Part shown: positions 34,783 through 46,483 of the stretch, piece after piece
How positions within the stretch are numbered: the stretch's first letter is position 1
Layout of the letters: the number at the start of each line of letters is the position of its first letter
Origin: Mesorhizobium sp. DCY119
GTDB lineage: Bacteria; Pseudomonadota; Alphaproteobacteria; Rhizobiales; Rhizobiaceae
DNA length: 64,000 bases
Reading direction: 5' to 3'
Assembly: GCF_003590645.1 (NCBI RefSeq)
Contig: NZ_CP031834.1
Span: 4,092,501 to 4,156,500 of the forward strand
Position numbers and translations under genes: made by a program
Notes under the pieces: generated by a model
What the model saw: the letters and a program-made list of their open reading frames with translations, nothing else
Told to the model about the DNA's origin: nothing
Databases searched by the model: none

Positions 34783-35415
34783 TCAAAGGCGCAGCGTGCC
34801 GTTCGACAAGGCATCGCCCAGCTTGCCGACAGCGCCGGCCAGCTTTTCGTCGATGACGTGAAGATACTCCGTCCAATCGTTGACATGCTTCAGTTCTGCG
34901 GCACCGTCGGATATACCGCGCAGGCCGATCAGCGGCAGGCCGAACAACTGGCAGGCACGCAGCACCGCGAAGGTTTCCATGTCGACCATCTCGGCATCGA
35001 TGGCGCCATAGGCAGCGCCCGAAACGATCGCCGCACCGGTCGAGAGGCTGGCTTCGCGGATGCCGGGCACGCGCAATGGCAACGGCACGGTTACCGGCAG
35101 ATCGAGGAACGGCGTCGCGCCCTTCTCGAAGCCGAGCGCGGAGGCGTCCATATCGCGATAGGAAACGGTCGTGGCCTGATAGATCTCGGTCTGCTCGAGG
35201 CTGCGGCTTCCGGCAGAGCCGAGCGAAACCACCAGATCAGGCAGAGCATCCGATGCCTTCAACCGCCCCATTTCCGCGCCGAGCATGACGCCAGCCTCTA
35301 CCGGGCCAACGCCCGTCATAAAGGGCACGAACAGCTTTTTCAGATGCGGTCCGTATTCGGCGTCCACCGCCATCACGAACAGGATTTTCTTGCCACCCAG
35401 GCTCGTCAGGGTCAT
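34783..35415 (-). CDS. 5'-methylthioadenosine/S-adenosylhomocysteine nucleosidase
   Basis: A PNP/UDP-phosphorylase superfamily nucleosidase of about 210 residues. Features: KILFVMAVDAEYGPHL at the start, TGVGPVEAGV and LVVSLGSAGS for base and ribose binding, and VDMETFAVLRACQLFGLPLIGLRGISDGA with the catalytic Asp region (SDG). It salvages methylthioadenosine and removes SAH by cleaving adenine. I use the start MTLTSLGGKK since the upstream Met would run into the preceding gene's stop. It is downstream of a thioesterase gene. Confidence 0.85.
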   Translation of the reverse strand: MTLTSLGGKKILFVMAVDAEYGPHLKKLFVPFMTGVGPVEAGVMLGAEMGRLKASDALPDLVVSLGSAGSRSLEQTEIYQATTVSYRDMDASALGFEKGATPFLDLPVTVPLPLRVPGIREASLSTGAAIVSGAAYGAIDAEMVDMETFAVLRACQLFGLPLIGLRGISDGAAELKHVNDWTEYLHVIDEKLAGAVGKLGDALSNGTLRL

Positions 35416-35419
35416 CGGA

Positions 35420-35878
35420 TCAGCCTTCGATGCCGTCACGGCCAGTTATGGTCATCATCGTGCCGGTCATCGTGGCAACGAGCTTTGCCTCTCCATCGGC
35501 GGCAAAGGCATAGGCCTGTCCGTCGGCAACGATGATGGTGCGTCCGGGCTTGGTCACCGAGCCGCGGAACAGGAAACGTTCGCCCTTGCCCGGCGCCAGA
35601 AGATTGACCTTGAACTCGATGGTGAGCACGGCGGCGTCTTCCGGCATCAGCGAATAGGCCGCATAACCGCAGGCCGAATCCAACGCGGTCGAGATGATGC
35701 CGGCGTGGAGGAAGCCATGCTGCTGCGTCAGCGCGTCCGAATAGGGCATTTCGATCTCGACGGTGCCCGGCGTAACAACGGTCAGCGTCGCACCAACTGT
35801 TGTCATCACCTGCTGCCGGGCGAAAGACGACCTCACCCGTTCTTCATAGTTCGGCGAGGATTCTATCTTCGTTGCCAT
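35420..35878 (-). CDS. PaaI family thioesterase (hotdog fold)
   Basis: A 152-residue hotdog protein from MATKIESSPNYEERVRSSFARQQVM. The central helix motif is QQHGFLHAGIISTALDSACGYAAYSLM, where HGxxxxGxxxxxxDxAxG carries the catalytic Asp of PaaI/YdiI-like acyl-CoA thioesterases, followed by VLTIEFKVNLLAPGKGERFLFRGSVTKPGRT. Normal length. The substrate is unknown; neighbours (nucleosidase, rRNA methyltransferase) offer no hint. Confidence 0.88.
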   Translation of the reverse strand: MATKIESSPNYEERVRSSFARQQVMTTVGATLTVVTPGTVEIEMPYSDALTQQHGFLHAGIISTALDSACGYAAYSLMPEDAAVLTIEFKVNLLAPGKGERFLFRGSVTKPGRTIIVADGQAYAFAADGEAKLVATMTGTMMTITGRDGIEG

Positions 35879-35979
35879 GACGCCTGACCTTCGCTGCCTC
35901 AAAGGCTTATTGCAAACGCTCCGGCTGCAAGCAATCGCCAATGTTGCGGCGCAATAGACTTGGCCGGTCAATCGTCGAT

Positions 35980-37269
35980 CTATTGCTGCCGGCGCAATGC
36001 CGCGAAGAAGAACCCGTCGGTGCCGCTGCGTGCCGGCGTCAGCGAAATGCCCATCGCCTTATCGATTCGCGCGGCATCGGCCTTTCCCGGAAAACCGCGC
36101 TCCCAAAGCTCGGCATGGTCCACCGGCGCAAAGGCTGCTTCGCGCGCAAGAAAGGCCTCGACCTGATCGCGGTTCTCTTCGTCAAAGACCGAACAGGTGA
36201 TGTAGACGAGCAGACCACCCGGCTTCACATAGGTCTTTGCCGTGTCGAGGATCGCCGCCTGTTCGCCCTTGCGGACGTCGAGCTGCCGCTGTGTCAGGCG
36301 CCACTTCGCGTCCGGGCGGCGACGCCAAGTGCCGCTGCCGGTGCAGGGCGCGTCGATCAGCACGATGTCCATGTGGTCCTGGAGGCCGGCCAGTTCGGAG
36401 GGCTTGGTGACCACCTGAACATTGCGATTTTCGGAGCGGCGGATGCGGTCGAAGATCGGCGCGAGACGGCCCTTTTCGGAATCATGCGCAAAAATCTGAC
36501 CGCGATTTTCCATGGCGGCCGACAGCGCCAGCGTCTTGCCGCCGGCGCCTGCGCAGTAATCCAGAACCTGCATGCCGGGTTTCGCGCCGGCCAGTTCGGC
36601 GGCGATCTGCGAACCTTCGTCCTGCACCTCGAACCAACCCTTTTGAAAGGCAGGTTCAGCCTGGACGTTGGGGTGGCGGCCGCTGCCATCGATGGGTGCA
36701 ATGCGAATGCCGTTGGCGGCAAGAGCAGTGGGCGCAGCACCGGTCTCGGCAAGCTCTTCCAGCACCTTGGCACGACTGGATTTCAGCGTGTTGGCGCGCA
36801 GGTCGAGCGGCGGGCGGGCAGCAAGGGCCGCGCCCTCCCCCACCCATTCCCCGTTGAAGGCCCGTTCCAGCAATGGCGCGCACCATTCGGGGCAATCGGC
36901 GCGCACTGCATCGGGCGCATCATTCAGGTTGCGCGCAGCGATTGCGCTCAACTCATCCGCGGTCAGCGGCGGCGGAGCAAATTTGTCGCCATCAAGCGTC
37001 TGATTGAGTGATTGCGCGGTTTCGCGCCATTCGAGCAGCAGCGCGCCAAAACCAATGGCGCGGGGCGTGTCGTCGCCGACCAGCCATCCGGCGGAACGCT
37101 TGCGGCGCAGCCCGTCATAAACGATGTTGCCGATTGCGGCTCGGTCGCCGGCGCCGGCGAAACGATGGGACAAGCCCCAATCCTTCAGCGCGTCCGCAGC
37201 GGGGCGATGCCGCCGCTCGATATCTTCCAGCACTTCAATGGCCGCAGCCAGTCTTCCGCCAAGTCGCAT
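35980..37269 (-). CDS. RsmB/NOP family rRNA (cytosine-5) methyltransferase
   Basis: A 429-residue SAM-dependent m5C methyltransferase. The N-terminal NusB-like region includes DIERRHRPAADALKDW and IGNIVYDGLRRK. The catalytic domain has motif I LDYCAGAGGKTLALSA, motif IV DAPCTGSGTWRRRPDAKW with the conserved Cys, and motif VI YITCSVFDEENRDQVEAF with the nucleophilic Cys. The ending PARSGTDGFFFAALRRQQ is typical. By family it modifies 16S rRNA; the exact site (C967 for E. coli RsmB) is not proven for this variant. Confidence 0.9.
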   Translation of the reverse strand: MRLGGRLAAAIEVLEDIERRHRPAADALKDWGLSHRFAGAGDRAAIGNIVYDGLRRKRSAGWLVGDDTPRAIGFGALLLEWRETAQSLNQTLDGDKFAPPPLTADELSAIAARNLNDAPDAVRADCPEWCAPLLERAFNGEWVGEGAALAARPPLDLRANTLKSSRAKVLEELAETGAAPTALAANGIRIAPIDGSGRHPNVQAEPAFQKGWFEVQDEGSQIAAELAGAKPGMQVLDYCAGAGGKTLALSAAMENRGQIFAHDSEKGRLAPIFDRIRRSENRNVQVVTKPSELAGLQDHMDIVLIDAPCTGSGTWRRRPDAKWRLTQRQLDVRKGEQAAILDTAKTYVKPGGLLVYITCSVFDEENRDQVEAFLAREAAFAPVDHAELWERGFPGKADAARIDKAMGISLTPARSGTDGFFFAALRRQQ

Positions 37270-37462
37270 AATCGGTGATCCCTATTTCGGTGTACCCGAG
37301 AGAGGGCCTGACTAGCCTTGGCAACGAGCAAGCACAAGCCGCACTTTGAAATTTGGTTTCCGCGTTCGCCTCGAACCCGAACCCGAACCTAAACTTTCTG
37401 TAATGCAGGAACGGTCGTGACCTGCCGCTTGTTACAGCCTTGTTGACATCACAGAGGTTGAA

Positions 37463-37693
37463 ATGAAAAATTTCCTGCTCGCATCTCTCATCGCCGCAAG
37501 CGCGGTATTTTCTATAAACCTGCCGGCGCAGGCAGCCGGCATGACGGTTACCACGACGGAACGGGTGGTCGCGCCGCGTCACCACAAGCCTCAATACCGG
37601 CACCATATGGTCCGGCATCATTGTTACACCAAGACGGTCAAGCATCATCGTCATGGCCGCCTGATCGTCGAAAAGGTCAGGGTCTGCCGCTGA
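37463..37693 (+). CDS. Small secreted His-rich protein
   Basis: A 76-residue protein with a Sec signal peptide (MKNFLLASLIAASAVFSINLPAQAA, cleavage after AQA). The mature part of about 52 residues is basic and very histidine-rich (APRHHKPQYRHHMVRHHCYTKTVKHHRHGR) with two cysteines (HHCYTK and VRVCR). GAGGTTGAA precedes the ATG. The composition suggests periplasmic metal binding, but no named family is recognised. A strong hairpin follows the stop. Confidence 0.7.
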   Translation: MKNFLLASLIAASAVFSINLPAQAAGMTVTTTERVVAPRHHKPQYRHHMVRHHCYTKTVKHHRHGRLIVEKVRVCR

Positions 37694-37708
37694 TAGCTGC
37701 TGCTGAAA

Positions 37709-37742
37709 CAATTCAGGCGCGGATCGCTCCGCGCCTGAATTG
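37709..37742 (+). terminator. Strong hairpin after the His-rich gene
   Basis: A perfect 15-base stem (CAATTCAGGCGCGGA and its complement) with a TCGC loop, 16 bases after the stop codon. No T tract follows, so it may end transcription from both sides with help, lying between the convergent His-rich gene and katG. Confidence 0.6.
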
Positions 37743-37787
37743 CCGTCTTGGGAGGACGGTAAGTTCCGTCTTCGGCGATCGCTAACG

Positions 37788-40311
<2,524 letters not shown>

Positions 40312-41226
40312 ATGATAAGACTGACCGTCCGACAGATGCAGTATTTCGACGCGCTCGCCCAAACGCTGCATTTCGGCCGCGCGGCAGAGCTTGCCGGCGT
40401 GACGCAGCCGGCGCTTTCGGCTCAGATTTCAGAGATGGAGGAAAGGCTCGCCTGCCGGCTGTTCGAGCGCGGCGGCAAGAGCGTGCGCATGACCGAGGAA
40501 GCGCAGGCGCTGTTGCCGCGCATCGAGACCATTCTGGCCGACATTCGCGAGGTCGAGACCATCGCCCGGCGCGGCCGGCTTTCCATGGAAGGCCGGTTCC
40601 GCCTCGGCATCATCCCCACCATCGCGCCCTATCTGCTGCCGCATGTGCTGCCGGAACTGAAATCGCGCTTCCCCGCGCTTCAGCTCGAACTGCGTGAGGC
40701 GGTGACGGCTTCACTGGTCGAGGAAACGGCGGCCGGGCGACTGGACGGTTTCATCGCCGCGCTGCCGCTGGATTTTCCGGGGCTGGTCAAGGAAGAGCTG
40801 TTTCAGGACCGGTTTTTCCTGGCCGTTGCCGAGAACGATCCCGGCTTCATAGCGCCACCGGTGGCGCCCGACAGTCCGGCGCTGGAGCGGCTGATGCTGC
40901 TGGAAGAAGGCCACTGCCTGCGCGAACAGGCGCTGGCCGTCTGCGGCAATGTCAAGCCCGTGGCGATGGCGAGCTATGGCGCGACCAGCCTGACGACGCT
41001 GTTGCAGATGGTGGCGCATGGGCTGGGCGTGACGCTCATTCCCGAGATGGCGACCGGCCCGGCAAACGGCATGCGCGACCTGAAGATCGTGCCCTTCATG
41101 GAGCCGATGCCCTCACGCACGGTGTGCCTCGCCTGGCGACGGAACAGCCAGCGCCACGAGGAATGCGTGGAGCTGGCCAAGATCGTGCGGGGCCTGCGCG
41201 AGGTCGTGCTACCGCAGGCTGCGTGA
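40312..41226 (+). CDS. oxyR: LysR family peroxide sensor OxyR
   Basis: A 304-residue LysR regulator. The HTH is FDALAQTLHFGRAAELAGVTQPALSAQISEMEERLACRLFER. The effector domain contains LLEEGHCLREQALAVC, the disulfide-forming cysteine pair spaced as Cys199/Cys208 in E. coli OxyR, and the trailing GATSLTTLLQMVAHGLGVTLIPEMA. Divergence from katG supports the call: oxidised OxyR activates katG. An OxyR-like half-site pattern overlaps its own start. Confidence 0.93.
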   Translation: MIRLTVRQMQYFDALAQTLHFGRAAELAGVTQPALSAQISEMEERLACRLFERGGKSVRMTEEAQALLPRIETILADIREVETIARRGRLSMEGRFRLGIIPTIAPYLLPHVLPELKSRFPALQLELREAVTASLVEETAAGRLDGFIAALPLDFPGLVKEELFQDRFFLAVAENDPGFIAPPVAPDSPALERLMLLEEGHCLREQALAVCGNVKPVAMASYGATSLTTLLQMVAHGLGVTLIPEMATGPANGMRDLKIVPFMEPMPSRTVCLAWRRNSQRHEECVELAKIVRGLREVVLPQAA

Positions 41227-41229
41227 GGT

Positions 41230-41928
41230 TCACACGATACCGGCCACCGCCTCGACGATCGAGCGCAGCGATGCCTCGTCATTGGCGCTGCGCGATTTCT
41301 TCGAGGCAACGAGACAGGCCTGCGAGCGCAGGATGACGCCGTCCTGAAGTATCTTCAGGTGGTTGGCGCGCAAGGTCGAGCCGGTCGTGGTGATGTCGAC
41401 GATGACGTCCGCCGAGCCGGCCGCCGGCGCGCCTTCGGTGGCGCCCAGGCTTTCGACGATGCGATAGACCTGGATGCCGTGTTTCTGCGAAAAGAACTGC
41501 TGCGTCAGCCGCCAGTATTTCGTCGCGATGCGCAGGCGCCGGCCATGACGCTGGCGGAAATCGGCAGCGACATCGTCCAGATCGGCCATGGTGTCGACAT
41601 CGAGCCAGACATCCGGCACGGCGACCACGACATCGGCATGGCCGAAGCCAAGCCGCGCGGATATCTCGGCGCGCGCTTCCCAATCGACCAGATTTTCGCG
41701 CAGCAGGTCCTCGCCCGTAATGCCGAGATCGACGGCGCCCTGCCCGATCTCGCCGGCGATTTCGGACGCCGACAGGAACGCCACCTCAATGTCGTCGCGG
41801 CCTTCGATGCGGGCGCGGTATTTGCGCTCGTCGCCGGGCAGGCTGACGGCAAGCCCGGCCTTGGCCAGCACTTCCAGCGTCTGTTCCTTGAGGCGGCCCT
41901 TGGAGGGGATCGCAAGCGTGATGGTCAT
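41230..41928 (-). CDS. hisG: ATP phosphoribosyltransferase catalytic subunit, short form
   Basis: First step of histidine synthesis, ATP + PRPP to phosphoribosyl-ATP. The protein has 232 residues and lacks the C-terminal regulatory domain of long HisG, so it needs HisZ, whose gene is directly upstream and overlaps it by 4 bases. Motifs: [35 protein letters not shown], and the PRPP loop [15 protein letters not shown]. Its stop lies 3 bases from that of convergent oxyR. Confidence 0.94.
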   Translation of the reverse strand: MTITLAIPSKGRLKEQTLEVLAKAGLAVSLPGDERKYRARIEGRDDIEVAFLSASEIAGEIGQGAVDLGITGEDLLRENLVDWEARAEISARLGFGHADVVVAVPDVWLDVDTMADLDDVAADFRQRHGRRLRIATKYWRLTQQFFSQKHGIQVYRIVESLGATEGAPAAGSADVIVDITTTGSTLRANHLKILQDGVILRSQACLVASKKSRSANDEASLRSIVEAVAGIV

Positions 41929-43043
41929 GCGGCACCCCGCAGGCGTTCGATGCGGTCGAGCCAGACCGAAAAGCCGACGCCGGGAATGGGCTGCGTCGCG
42001 CCGAGCAGCGTCAGCAGCCGATCGTAGCGGCCTCCGCCGACCAGCGGGCGGTCGTCGCCATCGGCCGTAATCTCGAAGACGAGGCCAGTGTAGTAATCGA
42101 GCGGGCGGCCGAAGGCGGCGTCGTAGTGGATCGCCTGCGGCGACAGGCCATGCTCGGCAAGGGCTGCGGCGCGCGCATCAAAATTGTCCAGTGCCGCACC
42201 CAGTGACAGCGACGCGCCGGCTGCGAAATCGCGCAGGGCATCTGCTGCCTCATCCACCGGCACGTTGATCGCCAGGAACGCCTTCAGCGCGTCGAAGGCC
42301 TCGTTCGACAGGCGCACGGCGCGCAGTTCGGCCTTTTCGATCAACCGGCGGGCGATGTCGCCGGGCGTGCGGCCGGCCGAAGGCGACAGGCTCGCTGCCT
42401 CCATGCGCGTGGCGACATGGGCCGAGAGGCGCTCGAAATCACCGTCGGCGACCAGCGAGGCGGCCGGCTCGGCAAGCGCGTTGTTGCGGGCGGGCGTGGC
42501 AAGATCGGCAAGGGCTGCTGCCAGCATCTCGGCCGAGCCGAAGGCGCGGGCAAGGCGCATGCGCCAGCCGCGCGGCAGACCAAGCGCTGCCAGAACCGCC
42601 TCGAACACCGCCTGATCGCCGAGCGTTATGCCAAGCTTCTTGCCGGGCAGCGCAAGCTGCAAAAGCGCGTGGGCATCGGCCACCGAGCGGGCGTCGGCGC
42701 GGGCAATATTGGTGTCGCCAAGGTCTTCGATGCCGGCCTGAAAAAACTCGTTGCCGCCTTCGCGGCGCTGGCGGAACACCTCGCCGAGATAGGAATAGCG
42801 CCGCGGCGTGCCGGACTGGCTGGCGATGTGGTCGAGGCAGACCGGGATGGTGAATTCCGGGCGCAGGCACAGCGTCTGGCCGGTCTCGCTTTCGGTCAGG
42901 AAAATGCGGCGGCGCAGGTCTTCGCCGGCCATGTCGAGAAACGGATCAGCCGGCTGAATCACCGCCACGTCGACAGGGTCGGCCTCGCGGGCGACGAACA
43001 GTTTCAGGAGCTCGGGGGCGATGGCGGGGTAGCGGGAGTTCAT
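41925..43043 (-). CDS. hisZ: ATP phosphoribosyltransferase regulatory subunit
   Basis: A 372-residue HisRS-like paralogue without the anticodon-binding domain, which pairs with short HisG and senses histidine. Motif 2-like region [19 protein letters not shown] and [27 protein letters not shown], and the HisRS-A/B-like segments ([31 protein letters not shown]) are clear. ATGA overlap with hisG. A rhizobial mosaic repeat of about 145 bases separates it from hisS. Confidence 0.92.
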   Translation of the reverse strand: MNSRYPAIAPELLKLFVAREADPVDVAVIQPADPFLDMAGEDLRRRIFLTESETGQTLCLRPEFTIPVCLDHIASQSGTPRRYSYLGEVFRQRREGGNEFFQAGIEDLGDTNIARADARSVADAHALLQLALPGKKLGITLGDQAVFEAVLAALGLPRGWRMRLARAFGSAEMLAAALADLATPARNNALAEPAASLVADGDFERLSAHVATRMEAASLSPSAGRTPGDIARRLIEKAELRAVRLSNEAFDALKAFLAINVPVDEAADALRDFAAGASLSLGAALDNFDARAAALAEHGLSPQAIHYDAAFGRPLDYYTGLVFEITADGDDRPLVGGGRYDRLLTLLGATQPIPGVGFSVWLDRIERLRGAA

Positions 43044-43059
43044 GACGCGCGCCGACTTT

Positions 43060-43205
43060 TCTCCCCCCTCAAGGGGGAGATGGCTGCGCAGCAGCCAGAG
43101 GGGGTCGTTGCGGCCGCGCGCGACGAAGAGATCAGGCCGCGTCCTTCACGAGCGACCCCACCCGACCGCTTCGCGGCCACCCTCCCCTCAAGGGGGAGGG
43201 AGAGC
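43060..43205. repeat. Rhizobial mosaic palindromic repeat (RIME-like)
   Basis: The hisS-hisZ spacer is a mosaic of hairpins: TCTCCCCC/GGGGGAGA at its left edge, then TGGCTGC-GCA-GCAGCCA, and a matching CTCCCCTCAAGGGGGAG at its right edge. This layout is that of the intergenic mosaic elements dispersed in rhizobial genomes, and related blocks occur at 59.3 and 60.0 kb. It may alter coupling between hisS and hisZ. Confidence 0.75.
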
Positions 43206-43215
43206 GCGGCGCCAC

Positions 43216-44682
43216 TCATCCGCGCCTCCGCTCTTCCGCCTGCGCATCGAGTATCTTCTTCACCTCGGCCACCAGATCGGCTTCCGCCACCGTTATCTGT
43301 CCCGGCCGTGCCTCCTTGTATTCGGCATGCCCGGCGATCGCCGCCGCCTGCCGCGCGCCCTCGATCAAGTCCTTGATCTGGACTTCGCCCTTGGCGCGCT
43401 CGTCGCCGCCCTGGATGACGACGACGGGCGAGCCGCGCCGGTCGGCATATTTTATCTGGGCCTTCATGCCGGCGCCGCCGAGATAAAGCTCGGCGCGAAT
43501 GCCGGCCTGACGCAGCGCGGAGACCATCTTCTGGTAGCGGCTGAGGCTTTCGGTGTCGCGGTCCATGACCAGCACGACGACCGGGGCGACGACATCGGAG
43601 GTATCGAGCTTGCCGAGGTTCTTCAGCGCCGTCATCAGGCGCGAAACGCCGATGGAAATGCCCGCCGCCGGAACCGGCTCGCCACGGAAACGCGAGACGA
43701 GCCCATCATAACGCCCGCCGCCGCCGACCGAGCCGAAGCGCACGACCTGACCTTCGTCATTGGGGATTTCGGCCAGAAGTTCGGCCTCGTAGACCGGGCC
43801 GGTGTAGTATTCGAGGCCGCGGACGACGGAGGGGTCGATTTTTACCCGGCCGTCATCATAGCCTGCCGCAGCGCAGAGCGCCTTGATCTGCGCCAGTTCC
43901 TCGACGCCTTCATTGGCTTCGATCTCGCCGGTTTCGATATAGGCAAGCACCTTGGCGATGGCCGTGTCATCCAGCCCGGCGCCCTTGGTAAAGTCGCCCT
44001 CGCCTTCCTTGCCGCCGTCCCAGCGGCCCTTGCCGAGCAGCAGCTTCACGCCTTCCGGGCCGAACTTGTCGAGCTTGTCGATGGCGCGCAGCACGGTCAG
44101 ACGGCGGCCGGCATTGTCGTCGCCGCCGAGGCCGATGGCCTCCAGCACGCCGTCGAGCACCTTGCGGTTGTTGACGCGGATGACGTAGTCGCCGCGCTTG
44201 ATGCCGAGCGCTTCCATGATATCGGCCATCATCATCGCCATTTCGGCATCCGCTGCCACGCCCGGCGTGCCTACCGTGTCGGCGTCGAACTGCATGAACT
44301 GGCGGAAACGGCCCGGCCCCGGCTTCTCGTTGCGGAACACCCAGCCGGCACGGTAGCTGCGATAGGGTTTTGGCAGGCGCTCGTAATTTTCGGCGACATA
44401 GCGGGCAAGCGGCGCGGTGAGATCGTAGCGCAGCGACAGCCACTGCTCGTCATCGTCCTGGAACGAGAACACGCCCTCGTTGGGACGATCCTGGTCGGGC
44501 AGAAATTTTCCGAGCGCGTCGGTGTATTCGATCATCGGCTGGTCGGCCGGCTCGAAACCGTAAAGCTCATAGACCTCGCGGATCTTGCCCATCATCTTTT
44601 CGACGGCGCGAATATCGTCGGCCGAGCGATCGGCAAAGCCGCGCGGCTGGCGCGCTTTCATTTTTTCGGTCTTTTCGGCCAT
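43216..44682 (-). CDS. hisS: Histidyl-tRNA synthetase
   Basis: Class II aminoacyl-tRNA synthetase of 488 residues charging tRNA-His. Motif 2 is [16 protein letters not shown] with [29 protein letters not shown], the HisA motif is [15 protein letters not shown] and motif 3 is [17 protein letters not shown]...[11 protein letters not shown]. The anticodon-binding domain ([13 protein letters not shown]... through [13 protein letters not shown]) is complete. It starts with a charged [18 protein letters not shown]. Upstream of hisZ-hisG on the same strand. Confidence 0.95.
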   Translation of the reverse strand: MAEKTEKMKARQPRGFADRSADDIRAVEKMMGKIREVYELYGFEPADQPMIEYTDALGKFLPDQDRPNEGVFSFQDDDEQWLSLRYDLTAPLARYVAENYERLPKPYRSYRAGWVFRNEKPGPGRFRQFMQFDADTVGTPGVAADAEMAMMMADIMEALGIKRGDYVIRVNNRKVLDGVLEAIGLGGDDNAGRRLTVLRAIDKLDKFGPEGVKLLLGKGRWDGGKEGEGDFTKGAGLDDTAIAKVLAYIETGEIEANEGVEELAQIKALCAAAGYDDGRVKIDPSVVRGLEYYTGPVYEAELLAEIPNDEGQVVRFGSVGGGGRYDGLVSRFRGEPVPAAGISIGVSRLMTALKNLGKLDTSDVVAPVVVLVMDRDTESLSRYQKMVSALRQAGIRAELYLGGAGMKAQIKYADRRGSPVVVIQGGDERAKGEVQIKDLIEGARQAAAIAGHAEYKEARPGQITVAEADLVAEVKKILDAQAEERRRG

Positions 44683-44859
44683 GTCGTCTTCGCTCTTGTC
44701 GCTCGTGTAATGCGTTGTAACCCGTATAAAGTTACAGCGCGCGTGTCCTAACTTATGCGGCCCGGACCGGCAAGGGTTGCGGTGCCCTTCCTTCTCCCCT
44801 TGTGGGAGAGGGAGAGGCGCATTTCGTCATCGCCGTGCCCTGCCCCCGGTGCATTGCGG

Positions 44860-45029
44860 TGCGTCCTTCGAGGCTCCCCTTCGACAAGCTCAGGATCGCA
44901 CCTCAGGATGAGGGAAGTTGGCGCTATTCTCCCTCATATTGAAACGCACCTACTCTTCATGAAGACAATTTCTGCCGGCACACCCTCCCTCATCCTGAGG
45001 TGCGAGCGTAGCGAGCCTCGAAGGACGCA
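44860..45029. repeat. Inverted repeat pair, TGCGTCCTTCGAGGCT family
   Basis: The left arm (44,860-44,914) runs TGCGTCCTTCGAGGCT ... CACCTCAGGATGAGGG; the right arm (44,987-45,029) is its reverse complement with a shorter middle (GTGCGAGCGTAGCGAGCC). About 70 bases of unrelated sequence separate them. The arms are typical dispersed repeats of alphaproteobacterial genomes, placed as a large hairpin. Confidence 0.75.
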
Positions 45030-45549
45030 CCTGTTCATCGCCACGCCTGCTTTCGCATCTGGCCATTGTCAAAGAGCCGGGAAAGACGGGCGGCCGAAAT
45101 CTCGCTCATCTTTTGTATTTTTCTGCGATCTTTCGACCGCCCGTCTCGGTGTCTGTCCCGAAGTTGGCCGGTCACAACGCCCGCTCCATGTACATTCCAT
45201 GGACAAGACGCCGCGGGTTCTCCGCATCCTGCGCGATCTGCCCTTGGTCCTTCCGCCACAGGTTTTCACCTGCAGCTTCCAGCCAGGGCATGCGGCCGCA
45301 GGACGCCGGCCTGTGTCGGGTCCTCGGGTTCCTGGCTACCACACCAGGGCGGGAGGTCACCGCCGCTCTCCCCGATCCCGGTTCCAGAACCCGGTCCCGC
45401 AAGAGCGATGGAGGGATTATGTGCGAGGTGTCTTGGGGTGGGGATAGATTGGGCGTAAAAAAATGTGTGGGGTGAGTGGAAACAATGGGTTGGTTGGAAA
45501 TTGGGTGAAAATCTTTCCCCCACAGTTTCCGCTGGTTTCAGCTTCGGCA

Positions 45550-45842
45550 GTTCTGCACCGCAGCGGCTTCATCGATGTTCCGGCATGGATTCCCGACACT
45601 CTCCACTCGCTAACGCTCGCTCACGAGGTCGAGAATGACGGATGTCATGGAATGCTAGGCTCAAATCACTTGTGTTGGAGAGAAGGGTTGCTTTGCAGAC
45701 TCTCGTGCAAGTCGCCAGCGTCCGAGATTGGCGACGAATCTAAAATGCAATTCGTCATTCTCGACCTCGTGAGCGAGGAACGAGCGGAGAGTGTCGGGAA
45801 TCCATGCCGGAACGGTGGGGAACTTCGGCGGTGCAGAACGCG
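45550..45842. repeat. Inverted repeat pair, about 90-base arms
   Basis: The left arm (45,550-45,640) starts near GTTCTGCACCGC and includes CGGCATGGATTCCCGACACT and CTCACGAGGTCGAGAATGACG; the right arm (45,753-45,842) repeats this in inverse order with substitutions. About 110 bases lie between them. The whole could form a very long imperfect hairpin. Confidence 0.7.
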
Positions 45843-46163
45843 CGTCAACATCAGGACGGGGCCGTGCCTGACGATGCTCGGAATAGATCCCGGATAACCT
45901 CCGCTTCGCTCCGGTTTCCGGGATGACGACTTCATGGTTGCTATCGCTAATCGGCACAGTTGAATTTCGAAGCGCGGACCTCATCATCCTTGGACGCAGC
46001 ATGAGCGTAGCGAAATGCGCAGACCGAGGATCCGCCGGAACGCTCAAACGGCAACAAGGGCCAGCTCGATCCTATTACCCCCGACGTAATTGTAACCGTC
46101 CCTCATTCCGGCATTTCTCTCGTCATGAGATCGGCGTTTCCGATCCTGCATGGAGAAATCGGA

Positions 46164-46483
46164 ATGAGCATCACCTACATCATCGGCTTCAACGTACGGC
46201 CTGCCCAGCGCGAGCGCTTTCTGTGGCTGCTCAACGGCGTGCTCGATGCGATGCGCCATGAGGCGTGTTCGTCAGCGCGAATTTTCACGTCGACCCGAAC
46301 GATCCTTGCCACTTCCTGCTGCATGAGACGTGGGTCGATCTTCAGGACGTGCTCGACGTGCAGATCAAGCGTCCCTATCGCGAGGAATGGCATGCAGCGC
46401 TCGACGAGCTTCTGAAAGCGCCACGCGATATCTCGGTCTGGCAGCCGCTGAGAAGCGACAGCGCCGAGGCAATGAAGACGTGA
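46164..46483 (+). pseudogene. Antibiotic biosynthesis monooxygenase-like protein, frameshifted
   Basis: The first frame gives MSITYIIGFNVRPAQRERFL then LLNGVLDAMRHE; after a one-base loss near 46,263 the next frame gives VFVSANFHVDPNDPCHFLLH and ETWVDLQDVLDVQIKRPYREEWHAAL. Together they make a near complete 105-residue ABM/YgiN-type dimeric ferredoxin-like monooxygenase with the ETW motif. Ribosome site GGAGAAATCGG is intact, so it is a recent lesion or a sequencing error. Confidence 0.7.

Larger units (their letters stand above)
44683..46163. other. 1.5-kb gene-free stretch of repeats
   Basis: No convincing protein gene. It contains two inverted-repeat pairs (listed separately) and several smaller hairpins. 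The right part (45,900-46,060) has further repeat-like phrases such as CTCCGCTTCGCTCCGG and CATGAGCGTAGCGAAATGCG. The open frames here lack family similarity and overlap the repeats. Confidence 0.65.

Noticed and set aside
33093-34856. A 587-codon open frame opposite guaA
   Set aside because: Antisense shadow of a clear housekeeping gene; composition is Asp/His/Arg-rich without motifs.
43042-44751. A 569-codon open frame opposite hisS
   Set aside because: Same reason; hisS on the other strand has every catalytic motif.
44755-45475. Several overlapping open frames in the repeat-rich desert
   Set aside because: They overlap inverted repeats, lack similarity to any family and have no plausible ribosome site.
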